Of a stretch of 51,378 bases of DNA, positions 26,232 to 35,039 are shown piece by piece. The DNA is from Micromonospora noduli (GTDB taxonomy: Bacteria; Actinomycetota; Actinomycetes; Mycobacteriales; Micromonosporaceae): the NCBI RefSeq assembly GCF_003264365.1, contig NZ_PYAK01000042.1:1-51378 (forward strand), given 5' to 3'. The stretch's first letter is position 1; each line of letters starts with the position of its first letter. A program made the translations under genes and the position numbers. The notes below the pieces were generated by a model. It was not told the DNA's origin. It saw nothing but the letters and a program-made list of their open reading frames with translations, and made no database searches.

Positions 26232-28745
26232 CTAGAGCTGGCCGACGTCGGTGATCCGCACGACAGCCGCGCCGACCTCGTCCGAGGCCACCAGGTCGAT
26301 CTCGGCGCTGATGCCCCAGTCGTGGTCGCCGTCCGGGTCGTCGAAGATCTGCCGTACGGTCCACCGCTCCCGGCCCTGCTCGATCATGAGCAGCGCCGGA
26401 CCGCGGGCGTCCGGCCCGACCCCGATCGAGTCGTACGCCTCGAAGTACGGCGCCAGGGCGTCGGCCCACGCGTCGTAGTCCCAGCCGTCCTCGGCGTCCA
26501 ACTCGGCGAGCAGGTCCCAGCGGCGTAGAGCGGCCAGCTCGACGCGTCGGAACAGCGCGTTGCGCACCAGCACCCGGAACGCCCGCGCGTTGCGGGTCAC
26601 CGCCGGTGGCCGATCGGTCAGGGCGGCGTGCGCCTGGGCCACCTCGGCCACGTCGGACGGGTTGCGCAGCCGCTCCCACTCGTCGATGAGACTGGAGTCG
26701 ACCTGGCGGACCAGCTCGCCCAACCACTCGATGAGGTCGATCAGTTCCTCGGTCTTGGCGTCCTCGGGCACGGTCTGGCGCAGCGTCTTGTACGCGTCGG
26801 CCAGGTAGCGCAGGACGAGACCTTCCGAGCGGGTCAGCCCGTAGAACTGCACGTACTCGGTGAAGGTCATGGCCCGCTCGTACATGTCGCGGACGACGGC
26901 CTTGGGGGAGAGCTGGTGGTCGGCGACCCAGGGGTGCCCCTGCCGGTACATCTCGTACGCGGCTTCCAGCAGCTCGGCCAGAGGCTTCGGGTGGGTCACC
27001 TCGTCGAGCAGTTCGAGGCGCGCCTCGTACTCGATGCCCTCGGCCTTCATGGCGGCGACCGCCTCGCCGCGCGCCTTGAACTGCTGCGCGGAGAGGATCT
27101 GCCGCGGGTCGTCGAGGATCGACTCGATCACGCTCAACACGTCGAGCGCGTACGACGGGGACTCGGCGTCGAGCAGCTCGATGGTGGCCAGCGCGAGGGG
27201 GGAGAGCGGCTGGTTGAGGGCGAAGTCGAGCTGGAGGTCGACGGTGAGCCGGATCCGCCGGCCGGTCTCGTCCGGCTCGGGCAGCTCTTCGACGACCCCG
27301 CCGGCACGCAGAGCCCGGTAGATGGCGATTGCGCGGCGGATGTGCCGGCGCTGCGCGGCGGGCTCCTCGTGGTTGTCCGTGAGTAGGTGCCGCATCGCGG
27401 TGAACGCGTCCCCGGGCCGGCCGATGACGTTGAGCAGCATCGAGTGGCTGACCTGGAAGCTGGAGGTCAACGGCTCCGGCTCGGCGTCGACAAGTCGGTC
27501 GAAGGTGGGCTGGCCCCAGCCGATCGAGCCCTCCGGTGGCTTCTTGCGGACCACCTTGCGCCGCTTCTTCGGGTCGTCGCCGGCCTTGGCGAGGGCCTTC
27601 TCGTTGTCGATGACGTGCTCCGGGGCCTGCACCACGACCCGGCCGATGGTGTCGTAGCCGGCCCGGCCGGCCCGCCCGGCGATCTGGTGGAACTCCCGGT
27701 TCTTCAGCAGCCGGGTGCGGACCCCGTCGTACTTGGACAGGCCGGTGAACAGCACGGTGCGGATCGGCACGTTGATGCCGACGCCGAGGGTGTCGGTGCC
27801 GCAGATGACCTTGAGCAGGCCGGCCTGGGCGAGGGTCTCCACCAGTCGGCGGTACTTGGGCAGCATGCCGGCGTGGTGCACGCCGATGCCGTGCCGGACC
27901 AGCCGGGACAGCGTCTTGCCGAAGCCGGCGGTGAACCGGAAACCGCCGATCGCCTCGGCGATCATGTCCTTCTCGGCGCGGGTGCAGACGTTGACGCTGG
28001 TCAGCGCTTGGGCGCGTTCCAGCGCGGCGGCCTGGGTGAAGTGCACCACGTACACCGGGGCCTGCTTGGTCTCCAGCAGCTCCTCAAGCGTCTCGTGCAG
28101 CGGCGTCATCGCGTACGAGAAGATGAGCGGGACCGGCCGCTCCGCCGTGCGCACGACGGCGGTGGGCCGCCCGGTGCGCCGGGTCAGGTCGTCGACGAAG
28201 CGGGTGGTGTCCCCCAGAGTGGCGGACATCAGGATGAACTGGGCCTGCGGCAGCTCGATGATCGGCACCTGCCACGCCCAGCCCCGGTCGGGCTCGGCGT
28301 AGAAGTGGAACTCGTCCATGATCACCTGGCCGACGTCGGCCTTCGTGCCCTCTCGCAGCGCCAGGTTCGCCAGGATCTCCGCGGTGCAGCAGATGATCGG
28401 GGCGTCGGCGTTGACGCTGGCGTCGCCGGTGAGCATGCCGACGTTCTCGGCGCCGAAGACCTCGCAGAGCGCGAAGAACTTCTCCGACACCAACGCCTTG
28501 ATCGGCGCGGTGTAGAAGGTGGTCCGACTGTCGGCGAGGGCCGCGAAGTGCGCGGCGATCGCCACCAGGCTCTTACCCGAGCCGGTGGGCGTGTTCATGA
28601 TCAGGTTGGCGCCGGAGACGATCTCGATGACCGCCTCTTCCTGATGGGGGTAGAGGTCGAGGCCGCGCTCCTTCGCCCAGCCGGCGAACGCGTCGAAGAG
28701 GGTGTCGGGGTCGGCGCTTGTCGGCAGCGCGGCGGTGAGCGTCAT
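26232..28745 (-). CDS. Ski2-like DEAD/DEAH-box helicase with DUF3516 C-terminus
   Basis: An 837-residue superfamily 2 helicase. Visible: Walker A TPTGSGKS near residue 55, the motif II box as DEFH (MDEFHFY), SATLGDTTRF, and motif VI HQIAGRAGRAGYD. The C-terminal half (from about residue 420) matches the DUF3516 extension found with actinobacterial helicases. The substrate is probably RNA, but unproven. The start ATG 28745 has a weak upstream signal (GGACAGG close to the ATG). It is downstream of no gene on its strand, with trmB ending 112 bp upstream-side in the same direction. Confidence 0.92.
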   Translation of the reverse strand: MTLTAALPTSADPDTLFDAFAGWAKERGLDLYPHQEEAVIEIVSGANLIMNTPTGSGKSLVAIAAHFAALADSRTTFYTAPIKALVSEKFFALCEVFGAENVGMLTGDASVNADAPIICCTAEILANLALREGTKADVGQVIMDEFHFYAEPDRGWAWQVPIIELPQAQFILMSATLGDTTRFVDDLTRRTGRPTAVVRTAERPVPLIFSYAMTPLHETLEELLETKQAPVYVVHFTQAAALERAQALTSVNVCTRAEKDMIAEAIGGFRFTAGFGKTLSRLVRHGIGVHHAGMLPKYRRLVETLAQAGLLKVICGTDTLGVGINVPIRTVLFTGLSKYDGVRTRLLKNREFHQIAGRAGRAGYDTIGRVVVQAPEHVIDNEKALAKAGDDPKKRRKVVRKKPPEGSIGWGQPTFDRLVDAEPEPLTSSFQVSHSMLLNVIGRPGDAFTAMRHLLTDNHEEPAAQRRHIRRAIAIYRALRAGGVVEELPEPDETGRRIRLTVDLQLDFALNQPLSPLALATIELLDAESPSYALDVLSVIESILDDPRQILSAQQFKARGEAVAAMKAEGIEYEARLELLDEVTHPKPLAELLEAAYEMYRQGHPWVADHQLSPKAVVRDMYERAMTFTEYVQFYGLTRSEGLVLRYLADAYKTLRQTVPEDAKTEELIDLIEWLGELVRQVDSSLIDEWERLRNPSDVAEVAQAHAALTDRPPAVTRNARAFRVLVRNALFRRVELAALRRWDLLAELDAEDGWDYDAWADALAPYFEAYDSIGVGPDARGPALLMIEQGRERWTVRQIFDDPDGDHDWGISAEIDLVASDEVGAAVVRITDVGQL

Positions 28746-28806
28746 AGCCTGTCCATGGTGCCTGGATCATGCCCCGGTACGCCAACCCGGCCCGCACCGG
28801 ACCCCC

Positions 28807-28823
28807 GTCCGGGCGTCCCGGAC
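28807..28823 (-). terminator. Short hairpin after trmB
   Basis: GTCCGGG-CGT-CCCGGAC, a perfect 7-bp stem, lies 35 bases beyond the trmB stop and before the helicase gene. Confidence 0.6.
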
Positions 28824-28857
28824 GCGCCGCCGCGTGCCGGTTCGGGCGTTTCGCCGG

Positions 28858-29565
28858 TCACCGTCGGCGGTACAGCAGGTCGGCGACCGGCCGACCGGCC
28901 CTGATCGCTCGCCGCTCGAACTTTGTCACCGGCCGGTGCGCCGGCCGCGGTGCGAAGCCGCCGTACGCGTCCACCAGCTCCGGGTCCGCGTCGAGGGTCT
29001 CCCGCATCACGTCGGCGTACTCGGCCCAGTCGGTCGCGCAGTGCAGCATGCCGCCGGAGCGCAGCCGGGACCGCAGCAGCGCCACGTGCGCCGGCTGGAT
29101 GAGCCGCCGCTTGTGGTGGCGGGACTTCGGCCACGGGTCCGGGAAGAAGACGTGCACGGCGTCCAGCACGCCCTCGGGCAAGCCGCTGACCAGGGACAAC
29201 GCGTCACCCTGCGCTACCCGCACGTTGCGCAGGCCACCGCGCTCCACCAGGTCGAGCAGGTTGGCGATTCCCGGCGTGTGCACCTCGACCGCCAGATAAT
29301 CTCGATCCGGGTCGGCAGTAGCCATCGCAGCGGTGCTGTCGCCCATGCCCGAGCCGATCTCGAGCACCACGGGCGCCCGGCGACCGAACAGGTCGGCCAG
29401 GTCGACGGGCACGACAGGTCCGTCCGGCACATCCAGGCCGTACGCGGGCCAGAGCCGGCTCAGCGCGTCGGTCTGCCGGTCGCTCATCCGACCCCGGCGG
29501 GGGTGGAACGTGCGGATCGTCCGGCTCGCGGGCGGGACGGCGGGGTCATGGTCGGTGGCGGTCAC
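28858..29565 (-). CDS. trmB: tRNA (guanine-N7-)-methyltransferase TrmB
   Basis: Makes m7G46 in tRNA using SAM. The 235-residue protein has the usual N-terminal block IRTFHPRRGRMSDRQ, the SAM motif EIGSGMGDST, and the family signature HVFFPDPWPKSRHHKRRL with the tRNA-binding TKFERRA near the end. I take GTG 29565 (VTATDHDPAVPP) as start since the FHPRRGR block is part of the family; an internal ATG at MSDRQ would drop it. Divergent from the sortase gene pair. Confidence 0.93.
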   Translation of the reverse strand: MTATDHDPAVPPASRTIRTFHPRRGRMSDRQTDALSRLWPAYGLDVPDGPVVPVDLADLFGRRAPVVLEIGSGMGDSTAAMATADPDRDYLAVEVHTPGIANLLDLVERGGLRNVRVAQGDALSLVSGLPEGVLDAVHVFFPDPWPKSRHHKRRLIQPAHVALLRSRLRSGGMLHCATDWAEYADVMRETLDADPELVDAYGGFAPRPAHRPVTKFERRAIRAGRPVADLLYRRR

Positions 29566-29698
29566 AGCGACCCGAGCGTACGCGACGTCGCCGGCGGATC
29601 GGATGTGATGTGCGACCGGAAATGAGAGGATCCAACTGGTACGGCAGGTCGGGTGCTCCACCGCCCGACCCGGCCGCACGGCGTCGAGAGGGGGCATC

Positions 29699-30466
29699 GT
29701 GACAGTGACCCGCGGCGTCGTGACCCTGTCGCTGGTGACCGTGCTGGCCGGCCCCCTGCTGGCCGCCACGCCCGCCCTCGCCACGTCCGCCCTCGCGGTG
29801 CCTGAGTCTGCCGCCGTTGCCCTTGCCGCATCCGAGCCTGCCGTCGCCGTCTTTCCCGTGCCCGAGCGGCCTGGTGCCGTTCTTGCCGTGCCCGAGCACG
29901 CTGTTGCCGTCGCGCCCGTGCAGGCCGTTGCCGTCGCGCCGGTGCAGGCCGTTGCCGTCGCGCCCGTGCCCGAGCGGGCTGTTGCCGTCGCGCCCGCGCC
30001 GCAGCCCGAAGGGCCGCCCGGCGGAGCGCCCCAACCGTCTCCGGCGGTGGACATCTTCGTCGAGGTGAGCCCCAGCACTGTGCAGCCCGGTTACCTGGTC
30101 GGCATCCGGGCCAGTTGTCGGGACAACTCGGTGGGCGCCACAGTGGTCTCCGACGCTTTCGGGGCGGTCGGCGTGCAGCCGCAGCGCGGGGTGCTCACCG
30201 CCGCGCCGATGGTCCGCGAGCGCACCCGTCCCGGCAACTACCGGGTCAAGCTGGAGTGTCGCGACGGCGAGACCGCCTCGACAATGCTCCAGGTGGTCAA
30301 GAAGATCCCCAACCAGCCGAGTCGGGGTCCGGCGACCGGCTTCGGTGGGAGCAGCGGCGGGATCACCGGCAAGCTGCTGCTGCCCGGCGGCGCGGCACTG
30401 ATCATCACCGGGCTGGTCCTCGCCGTGATGGCGCTGCGCCGCCCCCGAGCCGCCACGCGTCGCTGA
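29699..30466 (+). CDS. Secreted, membrane-anchored protein with AVAVAP repeats; probable sortase substrate
   Basis: The 255-residue protein has a signal peptide (about 1-28) and then a low-complexity stalk with repeats of AVAVAPVQ and VPERAVAV. A folded domain follows at about 118-200 (VDIFVEVSPSTVQPGYLVGIRASC, with two Cys likely forming a disulfide). The C-terminus has the layout of a sorting signal: GPATG at 210-214, a hydrophobic span (about 225-246) and an Arg-rich tail RRPRAATRR. The motif is GPATG where LPxTG would be expected. It sits seven bases before the sortase gene. GTG 29699 has GAGAGGGGG upstream. Without sortase cleavage it would simply be membrane-anchored. Confidence 0.72.
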   Translation: MTVTRGVVTLSLVTVLAGPLLAATPALATSALAVPESAAVALAASEPAVAVFPVPERPGAVLAVPEHAVAVAPVQAVAVAPVQAVAVAPVPERAVAVAPAPQPEGPPGGAPQPSPAVDIFVEVSPSTVQPGYLVGIRASCRDNSVGATVVSDAFGAVGVQPQRGVLTAAPMVRERTRPGNYRVKLECRDGETASTMLQVVKKIPNQPSRGPATGFGGSSGGITGKLLLPGGAALIITGLVLAVMALRRPRAATRR

Positions 30467-30473
30467 GCCCGCC

Positions 30474-31382
30474 ATGACGATCTTCCGCCCCACGCCGCCA
30501 CCGGCCGGTTCACGCCCGCCGTCGCCCGGTCGTCCCGCGTCGCCGCCGGCCGCTGCCCGCCCGCCGTTCGCCGGCCGCCCCGCCTCGCCGCCCGATGACG
30601 TTCGGCTGCCCTTGGACGACGGTTGGCCGGGCGACCGCCCGCCAAGGCCCCACCGCCCGCCGGATCCAACCCGCCCGCCGGATCCAACCCGCCCGTCGGA
30701 TCCCGACCGCCCGTCGGTGGCCGCGCGCCCGCCGACCGCCGTCGCCCCCCGGCGTAGTCGTCCCTCAGGTCGCAGCCCCTGGTCCGTACCGTTGGCAGTG
30801 GTGTTGGTGTTGGCGGGGGTCTTCGCCACGGGGGCCGGGCTGGGCCGTTCGGTAGGCCCGTTCGACCTGGCCCCGACCGGCGGTGACCGGCCGGCCCGCA
30901 GTGAGTCGGTCGGGTTGTCGGCCAGTCGGCCGGTGCGCCTCTCGGTGCCGGCGATCAAGGTGACCGCGCCGGTGGCGCCCGTCGGGCAGGCGCGGGACGG
31001 CTCGATCGCCGTACCGCCGCTGGAACGGCACAACGAAACCGGCTGGTACGACCGGGGGCCCACCCCCGGTGAGCCTGGCCCCGCGGTGATCGTCGGGCAC
31101 GTGGACACGAAGACCGGCCCGTCGGTCTTCTACGACCTGGGCAAGCTGCACCCCGGCGACCTGATCGAGGTGGCCCGGGCGGATGAGTCGGTGGTGGTGT
31201 TCCGGGTCGACACCGTCGAGCACTTCCCGAAGGACCAGTTGCCCGCCGAGCGGATCTACGGCCGTGACGGGCCACCCGGGCTGCGGTTGATCACCTGCGG
31301 TGGGCAGTTCATCGGGGGCCGCACCGGCTACGCCGACAACGTCATCGCGTTCGCCACCCTCCAGTCCTCCCGCAAGTCCTGA
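30474..31382 (+). CDS. Class F sortase
   Basis: A 302-residue membrane-bound transpeptidase that would attach surface proteins to the cell wall or stalk. The first ~100 residues are a Pro/Arg-rich cytoplasmic tail with imperfect PDPTRP repeats. A transmembrane segment lies at about 103-122, and the sortase fold spans 150-300. Catalytic residues: H209 (VGHVD), C275 (LITCGG), R283 (GGRTGYADNV). It is the second gene of a pair with the candidate substrate. Class F enzymes are typical of actinobacteria; their substrates are poorly known. Confidence 0.9.
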   Translation: MTIFRPTPPPAGSRPPSPGRPASPPAAARPPFAGRPASPPDDVRLPLDDGWPGDRPPRPHRPPDPTRPPDPTRPSDPDRPSVAARPPTAVAPRRSRPSGRSPWSVPLAVVLVLAGVFATGAGLGRSVGPFDLAPTGGDRPARSESVGLSASRPVRLSVPAIKVTAPVAPVGQARDGSIAVPPLERHNETGWYDRGPTPGEPGPAVIVGHVDTKTGPSVFYDLGKLHPGDLIEVARADESVVVFRVDTVEHFPKDQLPAERIYGRDGPPGLRLITCGGQFIGGRTGYADNVIAFATLQSSRKS

Positions 31383-31401
31383 GCCGACCCTCGGCCCGGC
31401 G

Positions 31402-32277
31402 TCAGCTCAGGAAGGCCAGGAGTTGGCGGGTGGTCTCGTCGGGGGCTTCCTCCGGAATGAAGTGCCCGACCCCGACCGGCTCGCCGCGTACGTCGTCGGC
31501 CCACTCCCGCCAGATCGCGAGCGGGTCGTCGTAGAGCTTCGCGACCTGGCCGCGTTGGCTCCAGAGAAACAGCACCGGACAGGTGATCTTCCGGTTCCCG
31601 TGATCCGCCTCGTCCTGCTGGTAGTCCAGCGTCGCGGCGGCGCGGAACTCCTCGCAGATCGCGTGCACGGTAGCGGGGTCGCTGAACTGCTTGACGTACG
31701 CCGTCCGGACCTCGGCGGGGAAGGCGTCCTGCACCTCGGGCCAGGTGTCGAGCATGAAGTCGACGAGCACCGCCGGCGCCGCGTCGATGAACTGTTCGGG
31801 CACCGGTGCGGGCGCCGCCAGGAAGGACCAGACCCAGTAGGAGAGGCTGAACGTCCGGTCGGCGCGGTCGTAGACGTCCCCGATGGGCACCACGTCCATC
31901 ACGGCTAGCCGAGTGACGACGTCCGGCTCGTCGAGTGCGAGACGGTACGCGCAGCGCGCCCCGCGATCGTGGCCGACGAGTCCGAACCGCTCGTGGCCCA
32001 GGCTCCGCATCACCGCGACCTGGTCGCGGGCGATGGCTCGCATGCTGTACGGCTCGTGATCCGGACTGCTCGGAGGTTTGCCGCTGTCGCCCCAGCCCCG
32101 CAGGTCGGTGGCGACGACTGTGTAGTGCTCGGCGAGCCGTGGCGCGACCTGATGCCACATGAGGTGCGTCTCGGGGATGCCGTGCAGCAGCAGAACGGGC
32201 GGCCCACTCCCGCCGCGGCGTCCGTGGATCGTCGCGCCGGGCGTGTCGATGTCGAACTCTTCGAAGCCGTCGAACAT
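31402..32277 (-). CDS. Alpha/beta hydrolase, fluoroacetate-dehalogenase family
   Basis: A 291-residue hydrolase. Nucleophile D104 (GHDRGAR), R105 and R108, acid D128 and H272 (GHFIPEEAPD) match the fluoroacetate dehalogenase layout as I remember it from Rhodopseudomonas. W150 is kept, but the adjacent fluoride-pocket His is V149 and the pocket Tyr is F211. This makes defluorination doubtful; other haloacids or an ester or epoxide substrate are possible. ATG 32277 (MFDGFEEF) is preferred over GTG 32292, which directly abuts the AGGAAG. Convergent with the sortase gene. Confidence 0.83.
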   Translation of the reverse strand: MFDGFEEFDIDTPGATIHGRRGGSGPPVLLLHGIPETHLMWHQVAPRLAEHYTVVATDLRGWGDSGKPPSSPDHEPYSMRAIARDQVAVMRSLGHERFGLVGHDRGARCAYRLALDEPDVVTRLAVMDVVPIGDVYDRADRTFSLSYWVWSFLAAPAPVPEQFIDAAPAVLVDFMLDTWPEVQDAFPAEVRTAYVKQFSDPATVHAICEEFRAAATLDYQQDEADHGNRKITCPVLFLWSQRGQVAKLYDDPLAIWREWADDVRGEPVGVGHFIPEEAPDETTRQLLAFLS

Positions 32278-32437
32278 GGCCGGACCCCGCACCTTCCTGG
32301 GACCGCCCAGCGTGAACGGCCTGTGCCGGCGGGCAGGGCGACTGGTGCCCGGCTACCGCTCGGGCCGCTTCGACGCTAGCAACGGAAACGTCCGGCCCGG
32401 CGTCCTTTGGCTGAGGCGCGGCCCAGCCCCGCGGTGG

Positions 32438-32514
32438 TGATCGACAAGGGATCCCTGATGTCGCGGTGTCCCACGGACTCGGACACCCCGGTTTCACTGG
32501 ACCAGAGTGGATCA
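32438..32514. repeat. 77-bp degenerate palindrome, copy D of the GATC-tipped family
   Basis: Starts TGATCGACAAGGG and ends AGAGTGGATCA. Same length as copy A and, read in the same direction, shares the GTCGCGGT block and the GAGTGGATCA end. The arms are much decayed (only the tips and inner GGTGTCC/GGACACC pair well). Lies between mhuD and the hydrolase gene in a 251-bp gap without a gene. Confidence 0.75.
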
Positions 32515-32528
32515 GGCCGCGTGGATGG

Positions 32529-32846
32529 TCAGGGCTGGGGGACGTGCAGCGCCACCTCGAACTCCAGCAGGGTGGCGCCGGTGGAGACCGGGGGACGGGG
32601 CTTGTCGCCGGGAGCGGTGGCGTGGGCGGCGCGTGAGGGGCCGGCGGCCCACGCCTGGAACGCTTCTTCGCTCTCCCACTTCGTGTAGACGAAGTAGCGG
32701 GTCTCGCCGGCCACCGGGCGGAGGAGTTCGAAGCCGAGGAAACCGGGGGAGTTCTCCACGGTGCCGGCCCGGGCGGCGAACCGCTTCTCCAGCTCCGCGC
32801 CGCCACCGGGCGGGACGTCGATTGCGTTGATCTTCACGACTGCCAT
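32529..32846 (-). CDS. mhuD: MhuD-type heme-degrading monooxygenase (IsdG family)
   Basis: Breaks down heme to release iron. At 105 residues it matches the Mycobacterium tuberculosis MhuD length, and its start (MAVVKINAIDV) and end (LLEFEVAL) are nearly the same by memory. The residues known for the MhuD heme site are all at the same positions: N7, R26, W66, H75. So heme binding looks intact, with iron release without CO expected for this type. The minus strand shows TAGGGT six bases before the ATG, so it is likely leaderless. Its neighbour xthA lies 17 bases upstream on the same strand. No iron box was seen in front of it. Confidence 0.9.
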   Translation of the reverse strand: MAVVKINAIDVPPGGGAELEKRFAARAGTVENSPGFLGFELLRPVAGETRYFVYTKWESEEAFQAWAAGPSRAAHATAPGDKPRPPVSTGATLLEFEVALHVPQP

Positions 32847-32863
32847 CTGCCCACCCTAGCCAC

Positions 32864-33661
32864 TCAAAACGTCTCGACCGCCGGGACCAGGTCCACGTCG
32901 ACCACGATCGGCGCGTGGTCGGAGGGGCCCTTGCCCTTGCGGGCCTCGCGGTCCACGTACGCGGAGCGGACCGCTCGGGCGAACGGCGCGGACGCGTACA
33001 CCAGGTCGATTCTCATGCCCTTGTTCTGGTGGAACATGCCGGCCCGGTAGTCCCAGTAGGTGAAGGGGTGCGGGCCCTTCATCGGGGTGGGCACGACGTC
33101 GCTGAGGCCCAGGTCGCGCAGCGCCGCGAGGGCTGCCCGCTCGGCCGGGGTGACGTGCGTGGAGTGGGTGAAGACCGCCGGGTCCCAGACGTCGGCGTCG
33201 GTCGGGGCGACGTTGAAGTCGCCGCAGACCGCCAGCGGCACCCCGCCGGCCAGCTCCGCGTCCAGCGCGTCACGCAGCGCCGCGAACCAGGCCAACTTGT
33301 ACGCGTAGTGCGGGTCGTCCGGCGTCCGGCCGTTGGGCACGTACACCGACCAGACCCGCACCCCGTCGCAGGTGGCGGAGATGGCCCGGGCCTCGGGCTC
33401 GGGGAAGCCGGGTTCACCGGCGAACCCGACCCGGACGTCGCCCAGCCCCACCCGGGACAGGATGGCCACCCCGTTCCACCGGCCGTCACTGTGGCTGGCC
33501 ACGGTGTAGCCCAGCGCGCCCACCTCGGTCGCCGGGAAGGCGCCGTCCGGGCATTTCGTCTCCTGCAGGCAGACGACGTCCGGCCCGGTGTCGGCCAGCC
33601 ACTCCAGCAGCCGGGGTAGGCGGGCCTTCACCGAGTTGACGTTCCAGGTCGCCAGGCGCAT
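32864..33661 (-). CDS. xthA: Exodeoxyribonuclease III / AP endonuclease
   Basis: Base-excision repair enzyme that cuts at abasic sites and degrades 3' ends. The 265-residue protein has the exonuclease-endonuclease-phosphatase motifs: WNVNSVKARL near residue 6, LQETKCPD (metal Glu), YVPNGR, GDFNVAPTDADV, and GPSDHAPI at the end. Length is normal for XthA. ATG 33661 follows CAGGCT by six bases, leaderless or with GGGGG as a ribosome site. Confidence 0.94.
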   Translation of the reverse strand: MRLATWNVNSVKARLPRLLEWLADTGPDVVCLQETKCPDGAFPATEVGALGYTVASHSDGRWNGVAILSRVGLGDVRVGFAGEPGFPEPEARAISATCDGVRVWSVYVPNGRTPDDPHYAYKLAWFAALRDALDAELAGGVPLAVCGDFNVAPTDADVWDPAVFTHSTHVTPAERAALAALRDLGLSDVVPTPMKGPHPFTYWDYRAGMFHQNKGMRIDLVYASAPFARAVRSAYVDREARKGKGPSDHAPIVVDVDLVPAVETF

Positions 33662-33698
33662 GCCCCCAGCCTGCCGCATCCGCCGCCGCGACGCCCTG

Positions 33699-34619
33699 TC
33701 AGCTGCCCGGGGTGTCGCCGGGACGGGTCTGTTCGGCCAGGAACCGTTCCAGTTCGGCGCCGAGTTCGTCGGCTGTGGGCAGCGGGCCGGCATCCGGGGC
33801 GAGCAGGCTCTTCTCGCCCCGACCTCGGGCGAACGCGTCGTACTGCTCCTCCAGGGCCTGGACCAGGGCCGCGGCGTCCTCGGTCTGCGCGACCTGCCGG
33901 TCGATCTCCACCCGGACCACCTCGGCGGCCGAGCGCAGCCCGTCGCCGGGCAGCAGCAGCCCGGTGCTGCGCGACACCGAGGTGAGCAGCACCTCGGCGG
34001 CTGCCGGGTACTCGGTCTGCGCCACGTAGTGCGGCACGTGGGCGGCGAAGCCCAGCGCGTCGCGGCCCTGCTCGCCGAGGCGGAACTCCAGCAGGTGACC
34101 GACGCTGCCGGGCACCTGGACGCGTTGCAACCAGGGCTCGTAGCCGGCGATCAGTTCGGGGCGGGTGGCGTGCGCGGTCACCCCGGTCGGCCGGGTGTGC
34201 GGGACCGCCATCGGGATCGAGTTGAGCCCCACGGTGAGCCGGACGTCCAGCCGGGCGGCGAGCCCGGCGACGGCGGCCACGAAACGCTCCCACTGCAGGT
34301 CCGGTTCGGGGCCGGTGAGCAGCAGGAACGGGGTCTCGTCGTCGTCCTGCAGCAGGTGCAGCTCCAGCTTGGGCGCGTCGACGCTCTCCCAGTGGTCCTC
34401 GACGAAGGTCATCACCGGTCGTCGCGATCGGTAGTCGAAGAGCTGGTCGACGTCGAACGTGGCGATCGGCCGACCCTCCAGCGAGGTGAGTAGCTGCTCA
34501 CGCGCCAGTCGGCTGGCGTTTCCGGCGTCCACGAACCCGGTGAGGGCCTGGATCAGGACCGGCTGCCCGAGGTCGGGCAGATCGTCGGTGAGCTGGTAGA
34601 GCTCGTGTGGGTCGAGCAC
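33699..34619 (-). CDS. PAC2-family protein
   Basis: A 306-residue protein resembling the PAC2 (proteasome assembly chaperone 2) family found across actinobacteria. Conserved stretch: LIQALTGFVDAGNASRLA at residues ~22-39 and TVGLNSIPMAVPHTRP near the middle. The role in bacteria is not settled; a link to proteasome function is only by name. The start is GTG 34619 with GGAGG nine bases upstream. It lies 37 bases upstream of xthA on the same strand. Confidence 0.82.
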   Translation of the reverse strand: MLDPHELYQLTDDLPDLGQPVLIQALTGFVDAGNASRLAREQLLTSLEGRPIATFDVDQLFDYRSRRPVMTFVEDHWESVDAPKLELHLLQDDDETPFLLLTGPEPDLQWERFVAAVAGLAARLDVRLTVGLNSIPMAVPHTRPTGVTAHATRPELIAGYEPWLQRVQVPGSVGHLLEFRLGEQGRDALGFAAHVPHYVAQTEYPAAAEVLLTSVSRSTGLLLPGDGLRSAAEVVRVEIDRQVAQTEDAAALVQALEEQYDAFARGRGEKSLLAPDAGPLPTADELGAELERFLAEQTRPGDTPGS

Positions 34620-35039
34620 CGGTGCGGACCTCCCTGAAATGTGCCTGCGGGGCGCCGTCGCGACGGAGGGCACCCGTTCGGGCAACGTACCCGCCATCCT
34701 GGTGCATTCCTGCGTCGGGCGATCCGTTGGCCGGGTGGTGGGCGTGACCGGACCAATCGGCTGTTTACGCCACCAGGCCGAGCCTCCTGGCCGATCGGCC
34801 GAGGGGCGGTTCGGCCCAAAGGCCGAGTTTGTCGATCATGTCAGGCTCGGCGGTGGAATGGCCGGCCTTGTCCGGGCCCGTGCCGGTCCGCGTGCGGCGC
34901 CAGCTTCATCCGGTACGCGAGGTCCGTTCCCCGGGCGGGTCACCCCGCCCGGGTCGTCCACCAGTGCGGCTCCGATCTGTGTCGAGCGCCACGTGATCAC
35001 CGTGCGTGATCAGGGTTTTCACCTGCCTAGCCTCGGTTG
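34620..35039. other. Intergenic region with a leaderless promoter and paired TGATCA sites
   Basis: A 420-bp divergent gap between the PAC2 gene and the lysozyme-like gene; no gene is seen. Two TGATCA palindromes at 34994-34999 and 35007-35012 (centres 13 bp apart) lie just upstream of a -10 TAGCCT at 35028-35033, six bases before the ATG at 35040. They are well placed to act as an operator. Another stretch, about 34780-34860, is rich in GGCCGA repeats. Confidence 0.55.

Noticed and set aside
30655..30720. Tandem GCCGGATCCAACCCGCC repeat as a separate element
   Set aside because: It lies in frame within the Pro/Arg-rich N-terminus of the sortase and simply encodes the PDPTRP repeats.
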